NCBI GenBank assembly: GCA_037903475.1
Contig: JBAJFG010000015.1
Span: 2,780,431 to 2,844,430, forward strand
Direction: 5' to 3'
DNA: 64,000 bases
DNA from: Ancylostoma caninum
Lineage: Eukaryota; Nematoda; Chromadorea; Rhabditida; Ancylostomatidae
Shown: piece by piece, positions 50,600 through 61,901 of the stretch
Position numbering within the stretch: position 1 is the stretch's first letter
Layout of the letters: each line of letters starts with the position of its first letter
Notes under the pieces: model-generated
Database searches by the model: none
The model's input: only the letters and a program-made list of their open reading frames with translations
What the model was told of the DNA's origin: nothing
Program-made: the position numbers and the translations under genes

Positions 50600-52655
50600 A
50601 GATGTAAAACCAGACATGTGCACGGAACATCAGTACTAGAATATGTTGACATGACTTCTGCTATCGAGAACTCATGATTCATAGATTCATGCTCCGCACA
50701 CCACAACTTCCGTTCTCATGAATGGATGGTTCTTGATCCTATAGCTCCGCCCCTTATGTCTATGAAGCGGGGATAAAAGGAGCCCGAACTACGGATGTTC
50801 GGTTCGGCGTGAGTCTACAACAAGTTAGCTAGACAAGTATTCCCTTTCAAGTATATTGCTATGAGCAAGTGACAAGTTAGATCCGTAGCGGGATCTATTC
50901 GCCGTCGAATAGGGCAGTACACAACAAGTCTCGAGGTCGACCGTAACAAGCGGTTGGACCCGGACATTCCAGTGCACATTCCAAACCCAAAGGTCACTAT
51001 ACTCCCTTTCTCCACACTCTCTTTCCTTTCCCTGTATCACTTAGTTAATATTGTAGGACAAGTAGATAATAAGAGACTTAGTGTCGTAGTGTATCAACAG
51101 TTGAACCACCAAACTCTATTGGACCTTGATGCAGTCCAAATATATGTGATAAGAAATAATATGTGATTATATATTTTTCAATCATCCAAAGAAGATCCGT
51201 TTCAGTAATCTCATCCCAGTTCTCGTCCATGTAACCAGTCAGCGTGCGAAAGCGAAATTTGAAGCTAGATGAAGCATATGGCCACATTTTGGTACCATCC
51301 ATCAGACAGGGAATAGTGGTGATCTTTTCTCTGCCGGGGAATAGACATTCACCCAACCAAATCAAGTCTAGTTTCGAATAAGTCGAGTTTCGAGTCACTT
51401 GAAACACCGATTGTCCAGAACAGCCCAAAAATAAAGTTACCCTTAATGTAAACTATTTGAAAACCCCAAAAATCGAGTGATTTGAGACATCTGACTATTC
51501 GAAAGAGTTGAAAAACTGAATCATTCGAGGTGTCGACTGTTCGAAGGAATTGTAATCGAGCCAAATTTCTACTTTCAAGTGGTCGCAATAAAATTTTTCC
51601 TGCTAAATCTTACATCTTGAAAAGATCTTGCCAGAAGAAGCACGATGAGATGAGAGTTGATTCCAGAAGCTTCTTAAGGGAGTAATGTTGGGTGATTTTA
51701 ACTATAAAAGCGACGAAAAGAGAAACCCTCCATCTCCCTGACTGTAACTGAAATCGCATCATTTCCATGACGAGTTAGATAATTCAACTGATACAGTTTT
51801 TAGAGAGGAAGCACTTCTTACCACATTTATCACTTCCTGAGAATTTAATTTGAAAAGGCCAACATAGAGACAGCACTGTTTCTACACACAACAGAATCGG
51901 TCCCTGACCTAATAACTCTGCGGGAGATCAACAAGAAAAATTTGGAAATTTCTCAAATAATTTCATGTTTCCCACTTCACTGCCCTAGGCATGGCATCCT
52001 TGGAGGGATTACACTTTGTCATTGGTTCATCCGCGATTTCGTAAATATTTCAGGTCTCCACGAGAGGCGGACAGTACTTTTATAGCACCCTGCGCGTCTG
52101 CTGTTCCCTGGTAATTTCCAAATAATGCATTTTAGTAGTAAATGCTTCTTTTTTGAAAATCACGCCGGTTTCAGGGTGAATTTCGGTCGAACACCATACT
52201 CTAAACCGTCTGCGGATTTCGCTTTATAAGTTCCAAGAAAACTTGGTCGATGTGAAATCGCATGAAGATGACCCCAAAGCCTTAAGTGCTGATTTTTGTC
52301 ATTTGATTTTCTTATAATTTTCTTAGATCTTTTGATTAAGAAGCTTAAGTATTACTCAGTCTGTTACCCGAGATCCCAAATCTGACTATTAAAACGTTAC
52401 CGTACTAGCACAAGAGAATGCAAAGCGAATGTGCGATGCTACGTACAGTGGTCGGCAATGGCGGTGGTCCATCTGCGGCCTCGAGAAGGACGCAGCGCCA
52501 AAACTGTTTTGTCACTAATTTTTATCATGACTATAACTGTCGTCTTTTGCGAGAGGACATTATTGACAGTGAAAATAAACACCTTTCACATAGGCTGGAA
52601 ATTCATGTGATATCACTTTATTTATTTGAGACTGCAGTGCGAAACAACATCATCG
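50600..52655. other. No gene recognised
   Basis: A GGGGATAAAAGGAGCCCG segment at about 50769-50786 could be a TATA-type promoter (GATAAAAGG) followed by a frame, but no gene could be built. Frames at 50815-51040 and 51078-51428 are unsupported. Confidence 0.3.
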
Positions 52656-52661
52656 CATGTT

Positions 52662-53262
52662 CTCAGACATTCGAGCGTTTGGAGCGCCGGTGAACCCGCC
52701 CATTTTTGGCCGATGTAGGCTTCCGGCAAGTAGTCGCGGGTGGGGCAGGAATACTAAGGTGCGGATGGAGCAGAAAAACCTGCTGTGAGCGCGCATGAGG
52801 CAGGGTATATGCAGGTTAACCTGCACCCTGTTTTTTTTTCGACTAGACGAGACTAGACGAGTTCTACGGGACTTGTCTGGCCAACTGAGGCCGGGTTGAA
52901 ACTGTGGCCCAGTGTACCATTTGGCTGGATAAGATTCGTGGGATGCGGTTGCGTGCCGACGCGACGCAGACGGGAGAATTCGTCTCGTCGCAGATGTCCG
53001 GCTCGTCGAGGGCTGGCGCAGGGAGCACATGCGCCCGGCGAACTCATTTTTGTATTATTTTTGTAGTCAACGGTTGCAATAGAACATCACCTGCCTTGAT
53101 TCCTCTATCCCCGTAGCAGGATCACAGCAGGTCAAATGCAGGATAAGGAGCAACAAACGGCGGAATAGGCGCGCCAACTCCGCCCACTTTTGCGTTTGTC
53201 CCGCAGGTGCCATGCCGCGAGAAACGGTGTGGGCCGGCGCTCCAAACGCCCGAATGTCTGAG
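52662..53262. mobile_element. MITE with CTCAGACATTC inverted ends
   Basis: The left end CTCAGACATTCGAGCGTTTG and right end CAAACGCCCGAATGTCTGAG are inverted, continuing GAGCGCCGG / CCGGCGCTC. Length is about 600 bp. The GC-rich body gives frames on both strands with no domain. A truncated relative is at 38538-38730. Confidence 0.8.
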
Positions 53263-53269
53263 TTGGTGC

Positions 53270-54465
53270 AACACTGGGCACGTTCATATCTCACATTGGT
53301 TACTCAGTGGGCTCTAGCTGGAATTAACCGGATAGGCATGGCAGAAAAGGCGTCAGATGGGGTAGGACGCAAGTTCATAAGATCTGAACTATTATACTTT
53401 CAGGCCTTTGAAAACGACGATTTGTCGAAACGTCTGTCAATAAAGTGTTAACATAACAACCTTTTTGGCATAAGAGCATTGGATTAATATTTAATGCGAT
53501 AAATAACACGCTGATGAAATATATGAATAGTGATATCGAAAGGTATGGAGCTCAGCAGTGAAAACCAATAACCAACAAATCAGGATAAACGATGGCCTCC
53601 AGCGGGAGGGCCATTTCATGATGATCGGGACAGTGGGAACTTTCGCGAAGGGACGACCCGGACCCGCCACGCACTCTCTCATTTCCCATGCCCTCGTCGT
53701 TTCGAAGCACGAAGATCGGCATATTGGCGAGCTAGTAGTTTACCTTCGAACTGCGAGTTTACCCACAAGTAAAGCCCCTGTTTCGCCTCAGTGCTCACTA
53801 CAACGCTTGCACACTCGAATTTTCCCCAATAGCAGTGTTCCAAGTTAACAGCAAGTTAGCTGTGACTTAGCGGTTACTTTTTACAGCCCAGTAAGATTAT
53901 TACCACCTCAAACATCTAGAAAAAAAGCATTATAAGCCTATATTTCTTAACAAATTCATTCCGACTTTTTTCATTTCAGGAAATCCGGCACACTTCTGCA
54001 GCCTAGCATTCTGTACATAAGCCTGGTACTGCTATGGGCCTACTACAAGCTGTAGTACAGTACTCAGATGGAAAGTGACCTAGCGAAAATTGCCATTTGA
54101 TAGACGTGTACAATTTTTGTTGATTTTAGTGAGATATTAATTATTTGTGACGAAACTCCGCTAGAACGAGTATAATCTCATCAAATTGTGGCCTTGCATG
54201 ACCATATTCCTGCATTTGATTTTCATATTGAAATGTAGATAAAAGTGAAGTATTTTGTACGTTTCTTCTAAAAATCACGCACATATTCATTAGCTAACGT
54301 CTGGTAGAGCGGTCCGACTTCTCATTTACTATATCCACAAACTGGCGTTGGCAAACATGTTCAAACGCAGACTGAGATGCGCTATTTACATCGAATGCAG
54401 TGCGAGACGGCAATTTGCTGGATAGCGCAGCTAATGAATCGAAAAGTCCAGTACAGTATACTTAA
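53270..54465. other. No gene recognised
   Basis: The frame 53558-53848 is unsupported. AT-rich otherwise. Confidence 0.35.
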
Positions 54466-54473
54466 AGGCAGTG

Positions 54474-54937
54474 TCTCAGCTCGTTGACCCGTTCGAGATT
54501 TCCATGTCGGTCGAACATACGCGAGCCGCTGAGCACAGAGATGTACTTTAAGTTCCGTGAAAACGTCGAAAACCCCAGACGTTACGGGTTTCTTTGGCCG
54601 AGAATTTTGAAATTCTCGGCAAGTTGACGAGAGGCTTCATTCCGCAGCAAGACCTAGCTGAGAGTGCGGCATGTTCTTCCGACACAGTAGTGCTTGATCA
54701 ATCGATAATAGCCACTGCTTGGAAGTTCATTCTTATGTGCAACCTTGAATTTTCAGCTACGCTTTTGCTAGCTTCCTAGCAAGGAAACTCGTCCGCTCCA
54801 ATATTGAATTTGGCCTTCAAAATAGAGGTTTTAGTCGTATCATTTTGGGCACATTATTGGAATCAGCACGTCGAGTAGGACCACATTCCGTTGATATCTC
54901 GATACCTATCATGAGGTGAAACACTGCCTTCAAGCAT
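54474..54937. mobile_element. TTAAAGGCAGTGT-type MITE
   Basis: The left end TTAAAGGCAGTGTCTCA and the reverse complement of the right end (TTGAAGGCAGTGTTTCACCT) match with few changes over about 17 bp. The type resembles a MITE widespread in strongylid genomes (from memory). A related end-like word TTAAAGGCAGCACCC occurs at 43383. Confidence 0.6.
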
Positions 54938-54939
54938 AC

Positions 54940-56470
54940 CTTCTTGATAGTTGAGTTGCACCGCCTTTTTACGTAAACAGCGATCATACCTTTTTACGTA
55001 AACAGCGAGCTCTTCGCGGGTGTATGTAGTCCTCCCTCGCATACGTGTTGGACCCCCCTAGTATCCTTCCCTGATTAATACTAAAGAGAATGCGACAATT
55101 TCATCAAGGAGGTTAACGAACATCAGTTAACGATCTATTAAAAATGCGTTAGAGTTGGGGCCGGAGTTAGCTCAATGAACTTCTTTAGAGGAAATCATGG
55201 CTTCATGAGTTAGATGGAGTAAGGAGAAGAGTGTGAAACGGACACAGCGATCTGGAACTGCAATAGAGACTGTGAGAAACAAAGTCACTTTCTGAAAGGG
55301 AATGAACCGCACCTAGTGGGCGACGCTTAGCCAAACTAAGGGTCGAACCAGACTCGACGTCGAGAGGCGTCGAGGGGCGTCGGCCTCCACTCGCAGCATA
55401 GGAATTGACCATCGCGGCCTCGTTCGGCTTCCTCGGGCGTCGAGCGGCAGCTGAGGTCATCACAAATTAGGATGTCCACACCTCGCGCACTGCAGCGTCA
55501 GGTCAGCCGGTACCACCGCACGTCGGCGCGAGTCGACGCCCTAGGAAGCAGAACCTTTTTTTTTGAAGCTTTTTCGAGAGTCAAGGGGCGTCGTCCGGGG
55601 AAGGTTTGATTTGTTAAAAAGAAACACAGTTTATTTCTCATTCTCATGAGCAACTATGAAAAATAACACATAGTCATATATGAATTTCCTCTGGAAACGT
55701 CACTTCCAAACAAATAGGCAGTAAAATCAAAGATTTGTGAACGAAAGCACACTACGGAGAACAAAAGGAAAGGAGAGCCGAAGAAACGTTAGCACCAATC
55801 GTTGGAATATCAGTGCTTTAATACATATGTGTTGCCACCTGACCTCAGTGATTATGTGGGGTGAATCGTCAGGCGTTTCATGTATCGGCAATCTATTCAC
55901 TGGCCTTATTGCATCATTACTGCATTGTTCTTCGTATCTGCTACTCATCATAATAGTAGGATCTATCCCATCCTTCCGCTCATTTTTTTAACTCTCTAAA
56001 TACCCTTCAAAACATTAAAATTAATTGAAAAGCTTTCATCACAATTTGGAATTGTGTAGAAATGTCTCTAAGTATTCTCTTTGTTGTGATGACCACTTCT
56101 CAGCATTTTTCAGCTTCCTTTTGCGATAAATTTCAGTTTTTGAGTTTGAGGCACATTGCGTTGATAGCACCCCCTCGCCGCCCCACGACGCCTCAGGAAG
56201 CTAAGGAATCAAAGCGCGGGCATCGCCCATACCTCCACCACCGAGTCTGGTTCGAGCGTAAGGCTGCTTCCGAGGCCGAACCCATCGATTGCCGATAGAG
56301 CGGTCGTGGTCAAAGGTAGATCACAGCCACCTCGTGGGTACGGTACCACGGTTTTCCTATAAACGGGAGCGATCGCTTTGCGACAGAAATACTTTGTGCC
56401 AAATGAATGCCTTAACTAAAATGCACAACTGTGATGTTAATTTTACCCAAAGTGTTTCGGTAAGGATTTG
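54940..56470. other. No gene recognised before the tRNA array
   Basis: A GC-rich CGTCGAGGGGCGTCG-type segment occurs at about 55345-55600, with a loosely similar one at 56160-56330. The AT-rich part between has no supported exon. A GGTGGTCC-like unit edge leads directly into the array at 56440. Confidence 0.35.
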
Positions 56471-56477
56471 ACCTCGT

Positions 56478-56550
56478 GGCCGCGTGGCGCAATGGATAAC
56501 GCGTCTGCCTACGGAGCAGAAGATTGAATGTTCGAATCCTGCCGTGGTCG
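56478..56550 (+). tRNA. tRNA-Arg(ACG) unit 1, altered T stem
   Basis: First copy of the array. The T-stem strand reads GAATG instead of GCAGG, giving two mismatches with CCTGC, so it may be inactive. TTTT follows 5 bases after the gene end. Confidence 0.8.
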
Positions 56551-56702
56551 AAAGCTTTTGCTGGGTAGCCAAATGCTTAATCCTGCAGGGTTTTGCAATT
56601 TTTGTCCTCGTAAGGGAAAACAACCGTTTCCCTTCTGCAAATTGACGAAATCCCTAGAAAGCTAATTTTACCCAAAGTGTTTCGGTAAGGATTTGGCCTC
56701 GT

Positions 56703-56775
56703 GGCCGCGTGGGGCAATGGATAACGCGTCTGCCTACGGAGCAGAAGATTGCAGGTTCGAATCCTGCCGTGGTCG
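56703..56775 (+). tRNA. tRNA-Arg(ACG) unit 2, G11 variant
   Basis: Reads TGGGGCAATGG in place of TGGCGCAATGG. C11 to G breaks the 11-24 pair of the D stem and alters box A. Short spacer follows. Confidence 0.85.
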
Positions 56776-56868
56776 AAAGCTTTTGCTGGGTAGCCAAATG
56801 CTTAACCCTGCAGGGTTTTGCAATTTTTGTCCTCGTAAGGGAAAACAACCGTTAGGACTTGCCCTCGT

Positions 56869-56941
56869 GGCCGCGTGGCGCAATGGATAACGCGTCTGCC
56901 TACGGAGCAGAAGATTGCAGGTTCGAATCCTGCCGTGGTCG
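56869..56941 (+). tRNA. tRNA-Arg(ACG) unit 3, consensus
   Basis: Reference copy for the array. Acceptor GGCCGCG pairs with CGTGGTC (two G-U pairs), D stem GCG/CGC, anticodon stem TCTGC/GCAGA around loop CTACGGA with ACG at 56902-56904, T stem GCAGG/CCTGC around TTCGAAT, discriminator G73. No intron, no encoded CCA. The anticodon A34 is normally converted to inosine to read CGU, CGC and CGA. A TTTT Pol III terminator starts 5 bases after the gene. Confidence 0.97.
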
Positions 56942-57094
56942 AAAGCTTTTGCTGGGTAGCCAAATGCTTAATCCTGCAGGGTTTTGCAATTTTTTGTCCT
57001 CGTAAGGGAAAACAACCGTTTCCCTTCTGCAAATTGACGAAATCCCTAGAAAGCTAATTTCACCCAAAGTGTTTCGGTAAGGATTTGGCCTCGT

Positions 57095-57167
57095 GGCCGC
57101 GTGGGGCAATGGATAACGCGTCTGCCTACGGAGCAGAAGATTGCAGGTTCGAATCCTGCCGTGGTCG
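57095..57167 (+). tRNA. tRNA-Arg(ACG) unit 4, G11 variant
   Basis: TGGGGCAATGG form with broken D-stem pair 11-24. First member of the first three-unit block. Confidence 0.85.
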
Positions 57168-57321
57168 AAAGCTTTTGCTGGGTAGCCAAATGCTTATTCC
57201 TGCAGGGTTTTGCAATTTTTTCTCCTCGTAAGGGAAAACAACCGTTTAGCTACTGCAAATTGACGAAAATAACTAGAAAGCTAATTTTACCCAAAGTGTT
57301 TCGGTAAGGACTTGCCCTCGT

Positions 57322-57397
57322 GGCCATTGCGTGGCGCAATGGATAACGCGTCTGCCTACGGAGCAGAAGGTTGCAGGTTCGAATCCTGCCGTGGTCG
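57322..57397 (+). tRNA. tRNA-Arg(ACG) unit 5, ATT insertion
   Basis: GGCC-ATT-GCG places three extra bases in the 5' acceptor strand, length 76. If processing shifted to CATTGCG, six of seven acceptor pairs could still form, three as G-U. A45 region reads AAGGTTG. Confidence 0.8.
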
Positions 57398-57550
57398 AAA
57401 GCTTTTGCTGGGTAGCCAAATGCCTAATCCTGCAGGGTTTTGCAATTTTTTGTCCTCGTAAGGGAAAACAACCGTTTCCCTACTGCAAATTGACCAAATC
57501 CCTAGAAAGCTAATTTTACCCAAAGTGTTTCGGAAAGGATTTGCCCTCGT

Positions 57551-57623
57551 GGCCGCGTGGCGCAATGGATAACGCGTCTGCCTACGGAGCAGAAGATTGC
57601 AGGTTCGAATCCTGCCGTGGTCG
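57551..57623 (+). tRNA. tRNA-Arg(ACG) unit 6, consensus
   Basis: Consensus body with TTTT terminator. Third member of the first three-unit block. Confidence 0.96.
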
Positions 57624-57775
57624 AAAGCTTTTGCTGGGTAGCCAAATGCTTAATCCTGCAGGGTTTGCAATTTTTTGTCCTCGTAAGGGAAAACAACCGT
57701 TTCCCTACTGCAAATTGACCAAATCCCTAGAAAGCTAATTTTACCCAAAGTGTTTCGGAAAGGATTTGGCCTCGT

Positions 57776-57848
57776 GGCCGCGTGGGGCAATGGATAACGC
57801 GTCTGCCTACGGAGCAGAAGATTGCAGGTTCGAATCCTGCCGTGGTCG
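57776..57848 (+). tRNA. tRNA-Arg(ACG) unit 7, G11 variant
   Basis: Same D-stem change as unit 4, in the next 681-bp block. Confidence 0.85.
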
Positions 57849-58002
57849 AAAGCTTTTGCTGGGTAGCCAAATGCTTATTCCTGCAGGGTTTTGCAATTTT
57901 TTCTCCTCGTAAGGGAAAACAACCGTTTAGCTACTGCAAATTGACGAAAATAACTAGAAAGCTAATTTTACCCAAAGTGTTTCGGTAAGGACTTGCCCTC
58001 GT

Positions 58003-58078
58003 GGCCATTGCGTGGCGCAATGGATAACGCGTCTGCCTACGGAGCAGAAGGTTGCAGGTTCGAATCCTGCCGTGGTCG
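58003..58078 (+). tRNA. tRNA-Arg(ACG) unit 8, ATT insertion
   Basis: Same 3-base acceptor insertion and AAGGTTG change as unit 5. Confidence 0.8.
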
Positions 58079-58231
58079 AAAGCTTTTGCTGGGTAGCCAA
58101 ATGCCTAATCCTGCAGGGTTTTGCAATTTTTTGTCCTCGTAAGGGAAAACAACCGTTTCCCTACTGCAAATTGACCAAATCCCTAGAAAGCTAATTTTAC
58201 CCAAAGTGTTTCGGAAAGGATTTGCCCTCGT

Positions 58232-58304
58232 GGCCGCGTGGCGCAATGGATAACGCGTCTGCCTACGGAGCAGAAGATTGCAGGTTCGAATCCTGCCGTG
58301 GTCG
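58232..58304 (+). tRNA. tRNA-Arg(ACG) unit 9, consensus
   Basis: Consensus body; downstream spacer has GGGAAAAAAACCG instead of GGGAAAACAACCG. Confidence 0.96.
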
Positions 58305-58456
58305 AAAGCTTTTGCTGGGTAGCCAAATGCTTAATCCTGCAGGGTTTTGCAATTTTTTGTCCTCGTAAGGGAAAAAAACCGTTTCCCTACTGCAAATTGA
58401 CCAAATCCCTAGAAAGCTAATTTTACCCAAAGTGTTTCGGAAAGGTTTGCCCTCGT

Positions 58457-58529
58457 GGCCGCGTGGCGCAATGGATAACGCGTCTGCCTACGGAGCAGAA
58501 GATTGCAGGTTCGAATCCTGCCGTGGTCG
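58457..58529 (+). tRNA. tRNA-Arg(ACG) unit 10, consensus
   Basis: Consensus body. Spacer has CCTCCAAGGG where others have CCTCGTAAGGG. Confidence 0.96.
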
Positions 58530-58681
58530 AAAGCTTTTGCTGGGTAGCCAAATGCTTAATCCTGCAGGGTTTTGCAATTTTTTGTCCTCCAAGGGAAAAC
58601 AACCGTTTAGCTTCTGCAAATTGACGATATCCCTAGAAAGCTAATTTTACCCAAAGAGTTTCGGTAAGGATTTGCCCTCGT

Positions 58682-58754
58682 GGCCGCGTGGCGCAATGGA
58701 TAACGCGTCTGCCTACGGAGCAGAAGATTGCAGGTTCGAATCCTGCCGTGGTCG
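58682..58754 (+). tRNA. tRNA-Arg(ACG) unit 11, consensus
   Basis: Consensus body; trailer TGCTGAGTAGCC, a one-base change shared with unit 30. Confidence 0.96.
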
Positions 58755-58907
58755 AAAGCTTTTGCTGAGTAGCCAAATGCTTAATCCTGCAGGGTTTTGC
58801 AATATTTTGTCCTCGTAAGGGAAAAAAACCATTTCCCTACTGCAAATTGACCAAATCCCTAGAAAGCTAATTTTACCCAAAGTGTTTCGGAAAGGTTTTG
58901 CCCTCGT

Positions 58908-58980
58908 GGCCGCGTGGCGCAATGGATAACGCGTCTGCCTACGGAGCAGAAGATTGCAGGTTCGAATCCTGCCGTGGTCG
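58908..58980 (+). tRNA. tRNA-Arg(ACG) unit 12, consensus
   Basis: Consensus body followed by the short (166-bp) unit spacing. Confidence 0.96.
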
Positions 58981-59073
58981 AAAGCTTTTGCTGGGTAGCC
59001 AAATGCTTAATCCTGCAGGGTTTTGCAATTTTTGTCCTCGTAAGGGAAAACAACCGTTAGGACTTGCCCTCGT

Positions 59074-59146
59074 GGCCGCGTGGCGCAATGGATAACGCGT
59101 CTGCCTACGGAGCAGAAGATTGCAGGTTCGAATCCTGCCGTGGTCG
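59074..59146 (+). tRNA. tRNA-Arg(ACG) unit 13, consensus
   Basis: Consensus body; trailer has GCTTATTCCTGC. Confidence 0.96.
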
Positions 59147-59300
59147 AAAGCTTTTGCTGGGTAGCCAAATGCTTATTCCTGCAGGGTTTTGCAATTTTTT
59201 CTCCTCGTAAGGGAAAACAACCGTTTAGCTTCTGCAACTTGACGAAGATAACTAGAAAGCTAATTTTACCCAAAGTGTTTCGGAAAGGTTTTGCCCTCGT

Positions 59301-59373
59301 GGCCGCGTGGCGCAATGGATAACGCGTCTGCCTACGGAGCAGAAGATTCCAGGTTCGAATCCTGCCGTGGTCG
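59301..59373 (+). tRNA. tRNA-Arg(ACG) unit 14, C49 variant, weak terminator
   Basis: GATTCCAGG replaces GATTGCAGG, losing the 49-65 T-stem pair. The immediate terminator is TTTC, not TTTT. Confidence 0.85.
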
Positions 59374-59466
59374 AAAGCTTTCGCTGGGTAGCCAAATGCT
59401 TAATCCTGCAGGGTTTTGCAATTTTTGTCCTCGTAAGGGAAAACAACCGTTAGGACTTGCCCTCGT

Positions 59467-59539
59467 GGCCGCGTGGCGCAATGGATAACGCGTCTGCCTA
59501 CGGAGCAGAAGATTGCAGGTTCGAATCCTGCCGTGGTCG
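59467..59539 (+). tRNA. tRNA-Arg(ACG) unit 15, consensus
   Basis: Consensus body; first unit of the second large block, corresponding to unit 3. Confidence 0.96.
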
Positions 59540-59692
59540 AAAGCTTTTGCTGGGTAGCCAAATGCTTAATCCTGCAGGGTTTTGCAATTTTTTGTCCTCG
59601 TAAGGGAAAACAACCGTTTCCCTTCTGCAAATTGACGAAATCCCTAGAAAGCTAATTTCACCCAAAGTGTTTCGGTAAGGATTTGGCCTCGT

Positions 59693-59765
59693 GGCCGCGT
59701 GGGGCAATGGATAACGCGTCTGCCTACGGAGCAGAAGATTGCAGGTTCGAATCCTGCCGTGGTCG
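59693..59765 (+). tRNA. tRNA-Arg(ACG) unit 16, G11 variant
   Basis: Counterpart of unit 4 in the second block, same D-stem change. Confidence 0.85.
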
Positions 59766-59919
59766 AAAGCTTTTGCTGGGTAGCCAAATGCTTATTCCTG
59801 CAGGGTTTTGCAATTTTTTCTCCTCGTAAGGGAAAACAACCGTTTAGCTACTGCAAATTGACGAAAATAACTAGAAAGCTAATTTTACCCAAAGTGTTTC
59901 GGTAAGGACTTGCCCTCGT

Positions 59920-59995
59920 GGCCATTGCGTGGCGCAATGGATAACGCGTCTGCCTACGGAGCAGAAGGTTGCAGGTTCGAATCCTGCCGTGGTCG
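59920..59995 (+). tRNA. tRNA-Arg(ACG) unit 17, ATT insertion
   Basis: Counterpart of unit 5, same insertion and AAGGTTG change. Confidence 0.8.
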
Positions 59996-60148
59996 AAAGC
60001 TTTTGCTGGGTAGCCAAATGCTTAATCCTGCAGGGTTTTGCAATTTTTTGTCCTCGTAAGGGAAAACAACCGTTTCCCTACTGCAAATTGACCAAATCCC
60101 TAGAAAGCTAATTTTACCCAAAGTGTTTCGGAAAGGATTTGCCCTCGT

Positions 60149-60221
60149 GGCCGCGTGGCGCAATGGATAACGCGTCTGCCTACGGAGCAGAAGATTGCAG
60201 GTTCGAATCCTGCCGTGGTCG
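60149..60221 (+). tRNA. tRNA-Arg(ACG) unit 18, consensus
   Basis: Counterpart of unit 6. Confidence 0.96.
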
Positions 60222-60374
60222 AAAGCTTTTGCTGGGTAGCCAAATGCTTAATCCTGCAGGGTTTTGCAATTTTTTGTCCTCGTAAGGGAAAACAACCGTT
60301 TCCCTACTGCAAATTGACCAAATCCCTAGAAAGCTAATTTTACCCAAAGTGTTTCGGAAAGGATTTGGCCTCGT

Positions 60375-60447
60375 GGCCGCGTGGGGCAATGGATAACGCG
60401 TCTGCCTACGGAGCAGAAGATTGCAGGTTCGAATCCTGCCGTGGTCG
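60375..60447 (+). tRNA. tRNA-Arg(ACG) unit 19, G11 variant
   Basis: Counterpart of unit 7, same D-stem change. Confidence 0.85.
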
Positions 60448-60601
60448 AAAGCTTTTGCTGGGTAGCCAAATGCTTATTCCTGCAGGGTTTTGCAATTTTT
60501 TCTCCTCGTAAGGGAAAACAACCGTTTAGCTACTGCAAATTGACGAAAATAACTAGAAAGCTAATTTTACCCAAAGTGTTTCGGTAAGGACTTGCCCTCG
60601 T

Positions 60602-60677
60602 GGCCATTGCGTGGCGCAATGGATAACGCGTCTGCCTACGGAGCAGAAGATTGCAGGTTCGAATCCTGCCGTGGTCG
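60602..60677 (+). tRNA. tRNA-Arg(ACG) unit 20, ATT insertion
   Basis: Acceptor insertion as in unit 8 but with the consensus AAGATTG, so the two differences are separable. Confidence 0.8.
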
Positions 60678-60830
60678 AAAGCTTTTGCTGGGTAGCCAAA
60701 TGCTTAATCCTGCAGGGTTCTGCAATTTTTTGTCCTCGTAAGGGAAAACAACCGTTTCCCTACTGCAAATTGACCAAATCCCTAGAAAGCTAATTTTACC
60801 CAAAGTGTTTCGGAAAGGATTTGGCCTCGT

Positions 60831-60903
60831 GGCCGCGTGGGGCAATGGATAACGCGTCTGCCTACGGAGCAGAAGATTGCAGGTTCGAATCCTGCCGTGG
60901 TCG
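60831..60903 (+). tRNA. tRNA-Arg(ACG) unit 21, G11 variant
   Basis: Has the G11 change where its counterpart, unit 9, is consensus. Confidence 0.85.
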
Positions 60904-61055
60904 AAAGCTTTTGCTGGGTAGCCAAATGCTTAATCCTGCAGGGTTTTGCAATTTTTTGTCCTCGTAAGGGAAAAAAACCGTTTCCCTACTGCAAATTGAC
61001 CAAATCCCTAGAAAGCTAATTTTACCCAAAGTGTTTCGGAAAGGTTTGCCCTCGT

Positions 61056-61128
61056 GGCCGCGTGGCGCAATGGATAACGCGTCTGCCTACGGAGCAGAAG
61101 ATTGCAGGTTCGAATCCTGCCGTGGTCG
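61056..61128 (+). tRNA. tRNA-Arg(ACG) unit 22, consensus
   Basis: Counterpart of unit 10, including the CCTCCAAGGG spacer change. Confidence 0.96.
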
Positions 61129-61281
61129 AAAGCTTTTGCTGGGTAGCCAAATGCTTAATCCTGCAGGGTTTTGCAATTTTTTGTCCTCCAAGGGAAAACA
61201 ACCGTTTAGCTTCTGCAAATTGACGAAAATAACTAGAAAGCTAATTTTACCCAAAGTGTTTCGGAAAGGTTTTGCCCTCGT

Positions 61282-61354
61282 GGCCGCGTGGCGCAATGGA
61301 TAACGCGTCTGCCTACGGAGCAGAAGATTGCAGGTTCGAATCCTGCCGTGGTCG
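61282..61354 (+). tRNA. tRNA-Arg(ACG) unit 23, consensus body, weak terminator
   Basis: Consensus body but the trailer is GCTTTCGCTGGG, so the first T run is only three bases. The next run is about 45 bases further on. Confidence 0.94.
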
Positions 61355-61506
61355 AAAGCTTTCGCTGGGTAGCCAAATGCTTAATCCTGCAGGGTTTTGC
61401 AATATTTTGTCCTCGTAAGGGAAAAAACCGTTTCCCTACTGCAAATTGACCAAATCCCTAGAAAGCTAATTTTACCCAAAGTGTTTCGGAAAGGTTTTGC
61501 CCTCGT

Positions 61507-61579
61507 GGCCGCGTGGCGCAATGGATAACGCGTCTGCCTACGGAGCAGAAGATTGCAGGTTCGAATCCTGCCGTGGTCG
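61507..61579 (+). tRNA. tRNA-Arg(ACG) unit 24, consensus
   Basis: Consensus body; trailer has one G missing (TGCTGGTAGCC). Short spacing of 164 bp follows. Confidence 0.95.
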
Positions 61580-61670
61580 AAAGCTTTTGCTGGTAGCCAA
61601 ATGCTTAATCCTGCAGGGTTTTGCAATTTTTGTCCTCGTAAGGAAAACAACCGTTAGGACTTGCCCTCGT

Positions 61671-61743
61671 GGCCGCGTGGCGCAATGGATAACGCGTCTG
61701 CCTACGGAGCAGAAGATTGCAGGTTCGAATCCTGCCGTGGTCG
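61671..61743 (+). tRNA. tRNA-Arg(ACG) unit 25, consensus
   Basis: Consensus body; its trailer begins a cluster of small insertions. Confidence 0.95.
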
Positions 61744-61901
61744 AAAGCTTTTGCTGGGTAGCCAAATGCTTATTCCTGCAGGGTTTTGCAATTTTTTCTC
61801 CTCTGTAAAAGGGAAAACAACCGTTTGGCTTTCTGTAACTTGACGAAGATAACTAGAAAGCTAATTTTACCCAAAGTGTTTTGAAAAGGTTTTGCCCTCG
61901 T

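Noticed and set aside
54300..54345. Box-A-like CTGGTAGAGCGGTCCGAC
   Set aside because: No matching box B, anticodon stem or acceptor stem nearby.
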